NCBI RefSeq assembly: GCF_015775515.1
Contig: NZ_CP065383.1
Span: 186,001-250,000, forward strand
Length of the DNA: 64,000 bases
Direction of reading: 5' to 3'
Source of the DNA: Atribacter laminatus
GTDB taxonomy: Bacteria; Atribacterota; Atribacteria; Atribacterales; Atribacteraceae
Every line of letters begins with the position of its first letter. The stretch's first letter is position 1. The translations under genes and the position numbers were made by a program. Below the pieces are notes generated by a model. It saw only the letters and a program-made list of their open reading frames with translations, searched no databases and was not told the origin of the DNA. Below, piece by piece: positions 36,779 through 45,255 of this stretch.

Positions 36779-38302
36779 TTATACTGCCTCCCTGATTTTT
36801 TCTTTTGAAACAATATTTTTCATCGCCAAGGTTAGAAGATATTCCTCCGAGAAATCCTTCCTTTCCACTTCACCAGCGACCATACCATTAGAAATCACCA
36901 GAATCCGGTCCGATAATCCTATCAATTCCGGCAGATACGATGATATTAAAATAATTCCTTTCTCTTGATTGAGAATTTCATTGAAAAGCCTATAAATTTC
37001 CGCCTTGGTACCCACATCAATTCCAGCTGTTGGTTCGTCAAAAATAAGAACATCAGGGTTTCTACATAACCACCTGGCTATAACAACTTTTTGTTGGTTC
37101 CCCCCGCTTAAATCAGATACCTTTTGATATACGCTCCCAATCTTGATAGAGAGCTTATCAACGTATTCTTTGGTTTGTTCGTAAGCCTTTTTGTAATTCA
37201 ATATTCCAGCTTTCATAACTTTATCCAGGTTTATAGCATTAACATTAAATTCGATATCTTGCTGCGCAAAAGTTCCCTGATTTCTTCGGTCTTCAGGAAG
37301 ATAACCAACTCCACTTTTTAACGAATCTTTTGGTTTTCTTATAGATATTTCCTTTCCGTTGGCTATTATCTTTCCTTTATCAAATTTATCAGCACCAAAG
37401 ATTGCTCTGGCGATATCAGTTCTTCCCGCTCCAACTAAACCAAATATGCCCAAAATCTCTCCAGCTTTAACATTGATAGTAATATTCTTAAATTTGCTTC
37501 CCGAAAGGTTTTCAACCCGAAGGAGCTCCTGACCAATTGCAACTTCTTTTTTATAATACATTTCTTCAATGGCTCTACCCACCATCAAAGGAATAAGCTT
37601 TTCTACGCTTCCTAATTCTTCAGTAGTATAGGTTCCTACCACTGCCCCATCTTTGAGCACGGTTACGGTATCACAGGTATCAAAAACTTCTTCAAGGTTA
37701 TGGGAAATATAAATAATGGCCGAGCCTTTTTCCCTTAAATTTTTAATAATTCGAAACAAAATTTTGGTTTCATTTCGAGTGAGCACCGCAGTCGGTTCAT
37801 CAAATATGACCAGTTTTGGGTTTTGCCAAAGGGCTTTAGCAATGGTAATCATTTTCCCCTCAGCAGCACTTAACTCTTTTATGCTTCTTTTTACATCTAT
37901 ATCGACTTCTATCTCTTCAAGGAATTTCTTGGATTCCCTATGCATTTTTCCCCAGTCAATAAATGGCCCTCTTTTTGGTTGATTTCCCAGAAAAAAATTC
38001 TCAGCTACACTCAGATCTTGAGCAACCATTACATCCTGGTAAACTGCGTATATTCCTAATTCTTTTGAAATAATTGGTGAATTCCTTGAGACTTCTTTAT
38101 CTTCAAATATCATCTTTCCTGAGTCTTTGATATAAGCCCCAGTAACCACCTTAATGAGGGTTGATTTCCCCGCACCATTTTCTCCAACCAGCCCTCGGAC
38201 CTCACCCGCTCTCACTGAAAGGTTCACCTGATCCAAAGCTTTCACTGCGGGAAAAGATTTGCAAATATTGTCGAGCCTTAAGATCTCTTTTCCGAAGGAC
38301 AT
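36779..38302 (-). CDS. Ribose-type ABC transporter tandem ATPase (RbsA-like)
   Basis: The 507 aa hold two ABC domains. The first has Walker A GENGAGKSTL near 41, a modified signature (LSAAEGK) and LVIFDEPTA. The second has a degenerate Walker A GLVGAGRTDIA near 293 but a normal LSGGNQQKVVIARWL near 404 and VLIFDEPTAGIDVG. That asymmetry is usual for the RbsA/MglA family, in which only one site hydrolyses ATP efficiently. The gene is 279 nt after the binding-protein gene, with a hairpin in that gap. Confidence 0.94.
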   Translation of the reverse strand: MSFGKEILRLDNICKSFPAVKALDQVNLSVRAGEVRGLVGENGAGKSTLIKVVTGAYIKDSGKMIFEDKEVSRNSPIISKELGIYAVYQDVMVAQDLSVAENFFLGNQPKRGPFIDWGKMHRESKKFLEEIEVDIDVKRSIKELSAAEGKMITIAKALWQNPKLVIFDEPTAVLTRNETKILFRIIKNLREKGSAIIYISHNLEEVFDTCDTVTVLKDGAVVGTYTTEELGSVEKLIPLMVGRAIEEMYYKKEVAIGQELLRVENLSGSKFKNITINVKAGEILGIFGLVGAGRTDIARAIFGADKFDKGKIIANGKEISIRKPKDSLKSGVGYLPEDRRNQGTFAQQDIEFNVNAINLDKVMKAGILNYKKAYEQTKEYVDKLSIKIGSVYQKVSDLSGGNQQKVVIARWLCRNPDVLIFDEPTAGIDVGTKAEIYRLFNEILNQEKGIILISSYLPELIGLSDRILVISNGMVAGEVERKDFSEEYLLTLAMKNIVSKEKIREAV

Positions 38303-38536
38303 AAGACCTCTCCTTTAGTTTGAAAATGATCACTGCGGATTTTTTTTCAAATAGTCTGTTTTAAAAAGATTAAGAAGTTTAAATTCCTTCTTTTTTAATC
38401 CAAGTCAAAACCGTATTATTTAATTATCATTTCAATCCCAACAAAATAAAGCCATATTGCAAAAAAGCAGTACGCTTATTTGAACCTAAGAAAATACTCT
38501 TAAAGTGCTTCTCTTCTTTGATAATTAAATAGAAAT

Positions 38537-38571
38537 GAAATAGCGAGTGGATTATAACCACCCGCTATTTC
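38537..38571 (-). terminator. Intercistronic hairpin after the binding-protein gene
   Basis: A 14-bp stem with one G-T pair (38537-38550 with 38558-38571) and a 7-nt loop begins 10 nt after the binding-protein stop. The following bases are only partly U-rich, so it is likely a leaky terminator or an mRNA stabiliser that keeps the binding protein in excess over the membrane parts. Confidence 0.65.
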
Positions 38572-38581
38572 ATTCAATCTA

Positions 38582-39562
38582 TTAGTATTTTTTTCTGGAG
38601 AAAGGATCAAGAATCCATATTGAATCATCAAGGTTTTCCTTGGTAACTACGTATACTCCAGTGTCATAATACTGTGGTAGTGGTTCGCCATTAATTGCCA
38701 TAAAAGCAAACATGACACCTTTGTAACCCATACCATGTGGATCTTGAAGAATAAGGGCTTTCAATGCTCCACTTCGCAAGGCATCAATTTCCTGGGGATC
38801 GGAGTCATAGGCGACTGCAATAATTTTATCTTGTAGACTCCGTTCCTCGATCACCCTCGAAACACCATCGCCAGTATGGTTGTTATCGGCAAAGAAGCCT
38901 ATTAAATCAGGATTTGCAGTTAAAAGATCCTCGGTTGCATTAGCAGCGACAGCAATATCGTTATCCACATATCGGGTAGAAAGAACTTCAAGATCTGGAG
39001 CTAACTCTTTAAGTTTGTCTCTGAACCCATCGTCTCTCTCAATAAGAACCGGAACTCCAGCCATGGCGCTAATGAGGCCAATTTTCCCTTGCAGAGGTTT
39101 TCCAGCCGCTTCGAGAGATTCGACTAGTTTTTCAGCAGCAAGGGACCCTCCTACTTTGTTGTTCGTTGCCAAGAAGGAATTATATTCTGTGTCATAAACA
39201 AAATTGTCAATCAAGATGACTTTTATGCCCTGTTTGTAAGCACCATCAAGGACCAAAGAGGTAGCTTCCGCACTGGTTGATGCAATAACAATGGCATCAG
39301 GTTTGGTACTAACAACATTCTCCAAGATAGCCACTTGCTCATCAATATCAGATTCAGAAGGTGGACCATAAACGGTTACTTTGACCAAGCCTTTAAGATC
39401 TAACTCAGCATTTTTTGCACCAACAATAGTGTATTGCCAGAAATCTGAGTCAGTTGCCTTAATAATAAATGCTACATCATAGGGTTCAACATCGGCAGCA
39501 TAACAAAAAGCAGTTCCCAAGAGGAAAAACACCATAATCAATGTTAACATAATTTTACGCAT
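38582..39562 (-). CDS. Periplasmic sugar-binding protein (ribose/autoinducer type)
   Basis: The signal peptide is MRKIMLTLIMVFFLLGTAFC; a Cys near residue 20 in FCYAAD could suggest a lipoprotein, but ALA-type signal peptidase I cleavage after YAA fits as well. The 326 aa are a type I binding fold (AFIIKATDSDFWQYTIVGA, KPDAIVIASTSAEATSL, NNHTGDGVSRVI, YDSDPQEIDALRSGA). AGGAGGG precedes the ATG at 39562. It is the first gene of the operon; the substrate is not deducible. Confidence 0.92.
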   Translation of the reverse strand: MRKIMLTLIMVFFLLGTAFCYAADVEPYDVAFIIKATDSDFWQYTIVGAKNAELDLKGLVKVTVYGPPSESDIDEQVAILENVVSTKPDAIVIASTSAEATSLVLDGAYKQGIKVILIDNFVYDTEYNSFLATNNKVGGSLAAEKLVESLEAAGKPLQGKIGLISAMAGVPVLIERDDGFRDKLKELAPDLEVLSTRYVDNDIAVAANATEDLLTANPDLIGFFADNNHTGDGVSRVIEERSLQDKIIAVAYDSDPQEIDALRSGALKALILQDPHGMGYKGVMFAFMAINGEPLPQYYDTGVYVVTKENLDDSIWILDPFSRKKY

Positions 39563-39739
39563 TTTAGGACCCTCCTCATATTGTGTTTAGTATTAACTTT
39601 TTTTAAGTACTAACTCCCTCCTTTCATCATTAATCGATAGATACCACCTCCTTTTATTGGTTTGCAAAATAATTCTACCCAATTATATTTTCAAAATTAT
39701 TATACAATTTTACATTTATAGAGTCCAATAATTAATATT

Positions 39740-40420
39740 AAATCATCGTGATTAGGACAAACCCCCCTTTAAAGGTTTATTTTTCTAATTTTTTAAATTC
39801 TCCTTTATGACCTTTGCTAAAGGGGGAATTTGATACCTAAGTAGGTATTTTCCATTTTCGTTTAAATAAAAATAAGTGGCATAGGGTTTATCCTAGAATC
39901 CCGCGGGCATGATAAATCAAGTCCCTACCAAAGATTATAAAATTGTAAGGGTACAATGCATTTGCCCATTCTTTAATTAATGTAGCGACATGCCATGGCA
40001 TGTCGAATCCAGGTCCCTTCCTCACCTTCTTCCGTTTTTCTCTTTTTTTCCTCTCCCCTGGTGGGAGAGGATTAAGGTGAGGGGGAACTTAAATCTCTTA
40101 TCGAGTTTTAAATTCAAAAAACCATACTTGGGTTATAATCCAGCCTTTCATCCTCATCCTCACCTTCTCCCATCAAGGGAGAAGGAACTATAGTCTTGTG
40201 TCATCCCGAACCCTCGCTTTTCGAGGGCGTGAGGATCTCATCGACCCAATCTGGCATTGCGAGACCTCGTTTTTTGAGGTCGTTGGCAATTTCATGAGTC
40301 ATCTTTTATTATTTGTAGGATTGAGAAATTGTGGAATAGGTGAATATGAAAGGATGGGATTCTCACGTCGCACAATACGTTCTTCATAATGACGGAGCGG
40401 GTGGATAAGATCTTCAATTC
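39740..40420. repeat. HR4, HR5, HR3, HR1 and HR2 modules between divergent ABC operons
   Basis: From left: HR4-like tracts near 39760 and 39815, a GGGCATGATAAATCAAGTCCC palindrome near 39905-39926, HR5 near 39985-40005, an HR3 unit about 40045-40195, HR1 with inner stem CCCTCG 40211-40216 / CGAGGG 40222-40227, and HR2 with GACCTC 40263-40268 / GAGGTC 40276-40281 and arms ATTGC/GCAAT. No gene; 39563-39740 is AT-rich upstream sequence of the minus-strand operon. Confidence 0.75.
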
Positions 40421-40512
40421 ACTCTGTTTATTGAATTGACGACTTTAAATATAAGTAACTTTCATTTTCATCTAATGCCAAAACCTGACTTTAGTGTCAA
40501 TTGTTGAAATCG

Positions 40513-40541
40513 TTGAAAATAAGAAGGGATAAATATATACT
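40513..40541 (+). promoter_or_regulatory. Promoter of the MalE-type ABC operon
   Basis: TTGAAA (40513-40518), a 17-nt spacer and TATACT (40536-40541), 30 nt before the binding-protein ATG, which has GGGAGGG as ribosome site. Confidence 0.65.
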
Positions 40542-40570
40542 ATGATTATTAAAGCAAAGGGAGGGAAAAA

Positions 40571-41875
40571 ATGAAAAAATTTTTTTGGTTTACTTTACTG
40601 ATTGTTATAGTTACTCTTTCATTTGGAGCAAGCCTACTCTTGGCTGCTGAACCAGACTTTAGTAAAGTTCCAACTGCACCAAAACCAGAGAAATTAACGA
40701 TTGTACTGTTTGAACCCGTAGAACAAAAAGCCGCCATAGAGGTGAGTAAGCTTTTTGAGGAGAAATTCGGTATAAAAGTTGAAATCAATGCGATTCCCTG
40801 GTCAAATCTACATGAAAAAATTATCGCCGATCTTACCGCCAGAACTGGAACCTATGACATCATTTTTATCCCGGGCTTATGGTCACTTGAGTTTATCTAT
40901 GCTGACTACATTGAACCACTTAACCAATTTTGGGATAACCCCAACTTACCGAAGTTTGATATCGAAGATTATCCTGCCAGCGTCGTGAATCTGGTTTCTC
41001 AGGATGGGAATATTTACTGGATCCCTCATCATGGAACCACCCAAATCCTTTTCTATCGAAAAGACCTTTTTGAAGCCGAAGGATTGAAACCCCCGGAAAC
41101 CTATGATGAGTTGTTTGAAATCGCCGCAAAGTTTACCAATAATCCCAAATATCCTGATGTTTGGGGTTTTGCAACTACTCCTGCACAGGGTGAATTCGCT
41201 TCCAGCACCTGGAGTACCTGGCTCTGGTCATGGGGTGGAGACTACTTCGATGAAAATTGGAATCCAATTTTTAATAATGAAATTGGTGTTGCATCTTTAG
41301 AAGCCTATGCCGAAGCAGTTAAGAAATTTTCACCTCCAGACTCACTCAACTGGGGCAATGACGATAGTGGTGCTGCCTTCCAACAAGGTAGATTGGCAAT
41401 GCTTCAAATGTGGCCATATTTAGGAGCAGCCATGGAAGATCCCAGCCAATCCAAAGTGGTGGGAAAAGTTGGATATGCTCCACTTCCGAAAAAGGAACTT
41501 CTTTTCCCAAGGTTAGGATCGTGGGGTGGAACCATTTCAAAATTCTCCAAGAACAAAGAATGGGCTTATATGTGGTTAGCTTTTTATAATAGCAAAGAAA
41601 ATACTGATAATATTTTAGTTCCCTCTGGTGTCGCTGTAGACCGGTTATCAACTGTTGAAGAATTAAAAGACAAAATACTCTGGCAAGAAGCTGTCAACTT
41701 AAGCTTTGAACACACCAAGGAAAGACCGGGTATCCCTGAAATTACTCCAATCATCGACGTCTGGGGTCTAGCAGTTTCGAAAGTGGTTACCGGACAAGCT
41801 GATGCTAAATCGGCTCTGGATGAGGCTGCGGTAAAAGTTCGTAAAATCTTAGAAGATGCTGGATATTACGATTAA
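40571..41875 (+). CDS. Family 1 extracellular solute-binding protein (MalE/UgpB type)
   Basis: A 434-aa exported protein with signal peptide MKKFFWFTLLIVIVTLSFGA and cleavage probably near LAA. The body shows the family 1 binding-protein pattern: LTIVLFEPVEQKAAIEV, GTYDIIFIPGLWSLEFI, YWIPHHGTTQILFYRKDLFEAEGLKPPETYDEL (split over residues 150-185), and FQQGRLAMLQMWPYLG. It binds a sugar or sugar derivative for the two permeases downstream. Confidence 0.92.
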   Translation: MKKFFWFTLLIVIVTLSFGASLLLAAEPDFSKVPTAPKPEKLTIVLFEPVEQKAAIEVSKLFEEKFGIKVEINAIPWSNLHEKIIADLTARTGTYDIIFIPGLWSLEFIYADYIEPLNQFWDNPNLPKFDIEDYPASVVNLVSQDGNIYWIPHHGTTQILFYRKDLFEAEGLKPPETYDELFEIAAKFTNNPKYPDVWGFATTPAQGEFASSTWSTWLWSWGGDYFDENWNPIFNNEIGVASLEAYAEAVKKFSPPDSLNWGNDDSGAAFQQGRLAMLQMWPYLGAAMEDPSQSKVVGKVGYAPLPKKELLFPRLGSWGGTISKFSKNKEWAYMWLAFYNSKENTDNILVPSGVAVDRLSTVEELKDKILWQEAVNLSFEHTKERPGIPEITPIIDVWGLAVSKVVTGQADAKSALDEAAVKVRKILEDAGYYD

Positions 41876-41887
41876 GAATATCGACTA

Positions 41888-41916
41888 GAGATGGAGGGGT
41901 TAAAACCTCCCATCTC
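41888..41916 (+). terminator. Intercistronic hairpin after the binding-protein gene
   Basis: GAGATGG-AGG (41888-41897) pairs with CCT-C-CCATCTC (41906-41916, one bulged C), followed by ACTTTT. Its position matches the hairpin at 38537-38571 in the other operon and suggests the same down-tuning of the permease genes. Confidence 0.55.
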
Positions 41917-41982
41917 ACTTTTAGATTCTTAATGGCTCTTTTTAAGGAACAACCTTAAAACACCGAAAGGACAAGTCAGATT

Positions 41983-42927
41983 ATGCGATCTCCAGCTTAT
42001 AATCCGATACCCTCCCAGTTAAAGAAGTCGAGAAATGGCAGTTTCCATTACAGCGAAAAATCCACCCCTTTTTGCATGCTTGCACCGGTTTTAGCAGGTT
42101 TGGCGGTTCTAGTTTATTTTCCTTTGTGTAATACAATTGGTCTTTCTTTTCTTCGCTACTTCTGGAACAAACCCCAGCAACCGATACGTTGGGTTGGCTT
42201 AAAAAACTATATCGATGTTTTTACCGACTCCTTATTCTGGCAATCGCTGAACAATACCATTGTTTTCACGGTGGTTTCAACCGGCCTAACCTTATTAATC
42301 GGACTGGGAATCGCTCTCCTGATCAGCCGGGATTTTCCTGGAAAAAACATTTTTATCTCCCTCATCCTCCTTCCGATGATGATTTCCCCGGTCGCCGCTG
42401 CACTCTCCTGGAAGTTCTTATATAATGGAGAATGGGGAGCGGTCAATTATTTTGTTGGACTGCTGGGTATTTCCAAACAAGCTTGGTTGGCTGATCCCAA
42501 ATTAGCCCTTCCGGCTATCATCGTAACCGATATCTGGTTAAATGCACCTTTCGTTTTTTTGGTGATATACACTAGTTTGCAAGCTCTGCCTCAAGAACCA
42601 ATCGAAGCAGCTCGAATTGATGGAGGAACGGGCTGGCAAATACTTTCCAAAGTTATCCTTCCCCTTCTGGCACCGAATTTTCTGCTCATTCTGGTTATTC
42701 GCCTAATGGATACCTTCCGGGTTTTCGATTTCATCTATGTTATGACCAGCGGAGGGCCAGGCGGCAAGACAGAAACCATTGGCTTTTTGAGTTATGAAAG
42801 AACTTTTCGTCATTTCAACATGGGTCAGGGCTCAGTCATTGCTATTTTTCTTCTTATAGCCGTCCTTTCCCTCTCGTGGTATTTCATCAAAACTCTTCGA
42901 CTCCAGTTGCAAGAACAGGCTAAATAA
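41983..42927 (+). CDS. Sugar ABC transporter permease, MalF/UgpA type
   Basis: The 314 aa have six membrane segments and the EAA loop with the ATPase contact site, QEPIEAARIDGGTGWQILSKVILPLL near residue 205 (EAA-x3-G). It forms the channel with the next gene product. Start ATG 41983 has no strong ribosome site. No ATPase gene is in this operon, so a shared MsmK/UgpC-type ATPase encoded elsewhere must drive it. Confidence 0.92.
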   Translation: MRSPAYNPIPSQLKKSRNGSFHYSEKSTPFCMLAPVLAGLAVLVYFPLCNTIGLSFLRYFWNKPQQPIRWVGLKNYIDVFTDSLFWQSLNNTIVFTVVSTGLTLLIGLGIALLISRDFPGKNIFISLILLPMMISPVAAALSWKFLYNGEWGAVNYFVGLLGISKQAWLADPKLALPAIIVTDIWLNAPFVFLVIYTSLQALPQEPIEAARIDGGTGWQILSKVILPLLAPNFLLILVIRLMDTFRVFDFIYVMTSGGPGGKTETIGFLSYERTFRHFNMGQGSVIAIFLLIAVLSLSWYFIKTLRLQLQEQAK

Positions 42928-42974
42928 AAGGGAACTGTGTATTGAGAATTAAACTCAAAGATTGAAAGGTAGCT

Positions 42975-43820
42975 TTGATTATGAAAAAACCGGTAACCTA
43001 TAAAAAAATTTTCTTCTGGATACTTTTTTATTTTGTCCATATTTGTGTCGTCCTTTTTTTTATCTTTCCAATTTTTTGGATTGCGACAACCTCTCTTAAG
43101 CAAAGAGTTGATGTCTATACTGAAAAACCGGTCCTTATCTTTCGAGCGACTTGGGAAAATTATCAGCGTGTCTTTCAACTCCAAGACTTTAGCCGTTATC
43201 TGCTGAATAGTCTTATTGTCGCCGGTAGCGTTACTCTCATTATTATGTATTTAGGAGCTCTGGCTGCTTATGCTCTCACCCGCTGGCGGTTTGTCGGTTA
43301 TAATTGGATATCGTTAGCAATCATCTCAGCTCGGATGTTTCCACCTATTGCTCTCCTTCCTTCGTTCTTTTTATTCGCCTCCCGTCTGGGTTTGGTCGAC
43401 ACTCGTCAGGTTTTGGTATTTGCTCATGCTACCTATGGATTACCTTTTATCGTTTTTATGCTGGCCGGTTTTTTCCGCCAAATCCCCAGAGATTTAGATG
43501 ACGCCGCCTTAATTGATGGCTGCAGCCGCTGGCAGCTTTTTAACCGAATTATGCTTCCCAGCGTAGCACCCGGTCTGGCAGCAGCTGCGATTCTCTCTTT
43601 TGTATGGTCCTGGAATGAATTTCTTTTTGCCTTAGTTCTCACCCGGGCTTCCACCAAAACCTTACCGGTGGTGATTTCAGAATTCATTGGGTTTGTTCAA
43701 GTCGACTGGCAAGGTTTAACTGCAATGGCTACCATTTTAATGATTCCATCCATCATCATTACTTTTGCTACCCAAAGATACCTGGTTCGGGGGTTAACCG
43801 CTGGAGCGGTAAAATATTAG
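42975..43820 (+). CDS. Sugar ABC transporter permease, MalG/UgpE type
   Basis: The 281 aa have six membrane segments. The EAA loop reads IPRDLDDAALIDGCSRWQLFNRI near residue 172, the usual MalG form with DDAA in place of EAA, and the C-terminus ends in TQRYLVRGLTAGAVKY, typical for the family. It lies 47 nt after the MalF-type gene. Confidence 0.93.
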   Translation: MIMKKPVTYKKIFFWILFYFVHICVVLFFIFPIFWIATTSLKQRVDVYTEKPVLIFRATWENYQRVFQLQDFSRYLLNSLIVAGSVTLIIMYLGALAAYALTRWRFVGYNWISLAIISARMFPPIALLPSFFLFASRLGLVDTRQVLVFAHATYGLPFIVFMLAGFFRQIPRDLDDAALIDGCSRWQLFNRIMLPSVAPGLAAAAILSFVWSWNEFLFALVLTRASTKTLPVVISEFIGFVQVDWQGLTAMATILMIPSIIITFATQRYLVRGLTAGAVKY

Positions 43821-43842
43821 CTAACCAAGGAGGATATAGATA

Positions 43843-44991
43843 ATGAAACAAGAATTGTGGGAAACCGTTAAAAAATATTATCTCAACTGGTGGAACAACG
43901 ATTTCATTGGACGAATCCCCTTTTGGGTATCAGCCCCCAAGGACAATCCTCGATCACAAGAAACTCTCTTTGGAAAACATTTATGGATCCATGAAAAAGA
44001 AAAGTTTAATACCGAGAAGATCATTAAAAATGCCAGGGAGATACTCCGAGCCACTTTTTACGGAGGTTTAGCCTTTCCCTGTTTTTTCCCCAATTTTGGA
44101 ACCGATGTTTTTTCCGCCTATTTGGGAGCAGATATGGAATTTTCCGATCTTTTCCCACCGGTTGCCACTGGACCTTCCTTTATTAAAGAAGATGTTATTT
44201 CAGTTTCCTGGGCAAAATGGGGCAACCCGGTTTTAACTGATTACTCCAATCTTTCCCAATTGCTAATCAATGAAGACAATCCCTACTGGCAAAAAACCCG
44301 TGAATTTATCCGCTATGCTGCCCAGCTTTCTCAAGGAGAATTTTTCGTAGGGGCAACCGATATTCACCCCAGCATGGATTCTCTGGCAGTTCTCCGCGGC
44401 AGCCCCCAGAATCTCTGTCTTGATTTGGTGGAAAATCCCCAAGGCGTCAAAGAAGCCATGGAATTGCTTTGGAAAGTTTGGGTTCGGGTTTACGAAGAAA
44501 CCTATTACAACCTGATTAAAGATCAACAAGAGGGAACGACTGCTTGGATAAATCTCTGGGCACCAGGGAAGTTTTATCCGGTGGAAAATGATCTTTCTCT
44601 GATGATTTCGACCGATATGTACCAGGAGTTCTTTCTTGAAGAATTGGAAAACGAAATCAATTATTTAGACTACTCCATCTACCATTTAGATGGGAAAGAC
44701 GCTCTTCACCATTTGGATATGATTTTAGATATCCCTAAATTAAAAGCTATTCAGTGGGTTGCCGGTGCCAGTGAGAGCGTAGCGGGAGTAGCCAAATGGA
44801 TTCCTCTCTATAAAAAAATTCAAGCCAAAGGAAAAGCCATTATCGTTTATTGTAATCCTGACGAGGTAACCCTGGTTATCGACTCGTTAAAACCCGAAGG
44901 CCTCCTGATTTCGGTTAATTGCGAAACTGAAAAAGAAGCCCATGAACTCCTCAAAAATTATGGTTGGGAAGGGTTTTATTGGTGGGAGTAA
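43843..44991 (+). CDS. URO-D/MetE-superfamily TIM-barrel protein linked to sugar transport
   Basis: The 382 aa belong to the uroporphyrinogen decarboxylase superfamily by overall pattern: TDIHPSMDSLAVLRGSPQNLCLDLVENP near residue 172, YSIYHLDGKDALHHLDMIL near 275, and PEGLLISVNCETEKEAHELL near the end. Heme-pathway URO-D motifs at the N-terminus are absent. AAGGAGG precedes the ATG at 43843, only 22 nt after the permease gene, so it is cotranscribed with the transporter. A catabolic or methyl-transfer role on an imported compound is inference. Tryptophan-rich ends (NWWNND, FYWWE) are notable. Confidence 0.72.
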   Translation: MKQELWETVKKYYLNWWNNDFIGRIPFWVSAPKDNPRSQETLFGKHLWIHEKEKFNTEKIIKNAREILRATFYGGLAFPCFFPNFGTDVFSAYLGADMEFSDLFPPVATGPSFIKEDVISVSWAKWGNPVLTDYSNLSQLLINEDNPYWQKTREFIRYAAQLSQGEFFVGATDIHPSMDSLAVLRGSPQNLCLDLVENPQGVKEAMELLWKVWVRVYEETYYNLIKDQQEGTTAWINLWAPGKFYPVENDLSLMISTDMYQEFFLEELENEINYLDYSIYHLDGKDALHHLDMILDIPKLKAIQWVAGASESVAGVAKWIPLYKKIQAKGKAIIVYCNPDEVTLVIDSLKPEGLLISVNCETEKEAHELLKNYGWEGFYWWE

Positions 44992-45255
44992 ATATCATTG
45001 CCTGTCACCCCAACATTTTTCATCTTCTTTGGTAGGGGCTTGATTTATCATGCCCGCATATAGGTTTTTTAGGATAGCCCCCTCATGTTGCTTTCGCAGC
45101 ACCAGATGACAATTAAAACCAAGGATTCGAAATGCCATGTTATGTCACAAGATGATGATGAAAATAGGTATCCCCCTCACCCTGACCCTCTCTGTACGAA
45201 GGAGCGAGGAAAAAAAGAAAAATAAAATTCGTGGTTCCTTCTCCCTTGATGGGAG
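44992..45255. repeat. Repeat modules left of the IS element
   Basis: A GGGCTTGATTTATCATGCCC palindrome lies near 45036-45055, a decayed HR5 near 45128-45148 and part of an HR3 ending in CTCCCTTGATGGGAG at 45255, where the IS begins. No gene. Confidence 0.6.

Noticed and set aside
40571-44991. Complete stand-alone ABC importer
   Set aside because: No ATPase gene is present in the operon; it must use one encoded elsewhere.
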